Shown here in pieces: positions 63,468 through 64,000 of a DNA stretch of 64,000 bases (position 1 is the first letter of the stretch; every line of letters begins with the position of its first letter). The position numbers were made by a program, and so were the translations under genes. Under the pieces are notes generated by a model. The model was not told the origin of the DNA, searched no databases, and saw only the letters and a program-made list of their open reading frames with translations. The DNA comes from Neurospora crassa OR74A. Its lineage: Eukaryota > Ascomycota > Sordariomycetes > Sordariales > Sordariaceae. Location: contig NC_026503.1 in the NCBI RefSeq assembly GCF_000182925.2, forward strand, positions 4,712,001-4,776,000. The letters run 5' to 3'.

Positions 63468-63790
63468 TGTTCAGTGGGCTATAACAGTCAATCCGAGTTA
63501 AACAGTCTGTGCATGGTATGGCTCCTAAGTTCATCTCCTTTTGCTGTTGTATTGCACGCCGTTCTGATATACACCGACACGTGAACAGGCTCAGTGTTCA
63601 ATGGCCAGTGTTGGCTGACCGGAGCTGTACAGTGTATATGAAGGATAATTTCTCTGTTCATCTCATTAGCCATCATATTGTTCGCTGTTCTCTCATGTAT
63701 GAGCAGCCGAACAACCTCGGTGTTCGGTGAGCTATGCCGGTTAACCTGAGTTGGGCAGTCTGTGTACGATATGCTTCCTCTGTTCATGGC
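63468..63790. repeat. Diverged 126-bp tandem repeats, about 2.6 copies
   Basis: Copies start at 63468 (TGTTCAGTGG), 63595 (TGTTCAATGG) and 63721 (TGTTCGGTGA), with spacing 127 and 126 bp. On the minus strand they encode, without stops, a repeated 42-residue text sharing NEMNR, NTExV and RTAxN words. This might be part of a coding repeat or a noncoding tandem duplication with many substitutions. Confidence 0.75.
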
Positions 63791-64000
63791 TGTTCACCCT
63801 CAGACTCGCAAGGCAGTGGATCTGAGTACCTGGCCTAGAGTGTCGCTATTCCCATAGCATAAAAGGGAGATCAGGACTGCCAATGGTGAAAGATTTTCTC
63901 TTCCTGCTTCATCACCACCAACAACCTCGACCCAACGTCAACCGAGCACAAGCATCCACTCACATCAGAACATATCACCCACCCAAGACCCAACCACTTC
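63791..64000. other. Probable 5' leader of a gene beyond the window
   Basis: The last 110 bases are C/A-rich with few G, without ATG, as in leaders of fungal genes (CATCACCACCAACAACCTCG and similar). A plus-strand gene may begin just past the right edge. Confidence 0.35.

Noticed and set aside
1-64000. CRISPR array, rRNA genes or telomere repeats
   Set aside because: No regularly spaced identical repeats, no rRNA-like sequence and no TTAGGG arrays seen.

Overview
The window looks like nuclear DNA from a filamentous ascomycete, probably a Sordariomycete. The signs are compact genes with few, short introns (GT...CTAAC/CTGAC...AG), an OCH1-like GT32 glycosyltransferase, an FSH-type serine hydrolase, a tRNA-Val(AAC), and many TACCTA/TAGGTA and TACCTCT words between genes. 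No virus-like or LTR element was recognised. Many open frames begin at GTG or TTG; for real genes I chose the first plausible ATG.

Left part (1-20.5 kb), ordinary and gene-poor: a serine-rich type II membrane protein (1506-3632, minus), an acyltransferase-3 family membrane protein (5364-6887, minus), a short element with 27-bp inverted ends resembling a MITE (9474-9780), a GT32 glycosyltransferase (10173-11762, plus), tRNA-Val (12183-12256), a doubtful gene (13647-14468, minus) and an FSH serine hydrolase (14809-15471, plus). About 5 kb without a supportable gene follows.

Right part (20.5-61.9 kb): almost every recognisable gene belongs to one expanded, unnamed family of cysteine-rich, probably zinc-binding proteins. 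I count about 18 loci, labelled A, A', B to P, and K'. A typical member has a long, low-complexity, repeat-bearing disordered segment and one compact Cys module. Type I has four CxxC pairs with near-fixed spacing: CxxC-x12-CxxC-x23-CxxC-x11-CxxC (A, B, G, H, I, J). A variant widens the first pair to C-x11-C (K, L, M, N). Type II starts with C-x4/10-C...C-x2-H-L and continues with CSGC-like pairs, ending in WCPNR in D, E and F (C, D, E, F, O, P). Close relatives sit side by side in the same orientation (A/A'/B, D/E/F, G/H/I/J, K/L/K'), as expected from repeated tandem duplication. Several copies are decayed.

The most striking signal is a recurring in-frame UAG. In gene O one UAG lies inside the conserved domain, exactly where neighbour P has Trp (UGG), and the domain continues intact for 88 more codons. 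Genes K, L and M each have an N-terminal frame that reaches GCN-UAG and then continues in the same frame into the Cys protein. For K, L and M an unusual splice acceptor (TAG|) can also explain this; for O it cannot. Sordariomycetes are known to edit UAG to UGG (A-to-I) in sexual-stage mRNAs, so this cluster is a candidate set of genes restored by editing. That is inference and needs RNA data. No function is known to me for the family; basic tails and zinc modules suggest nucleic-acid binding.
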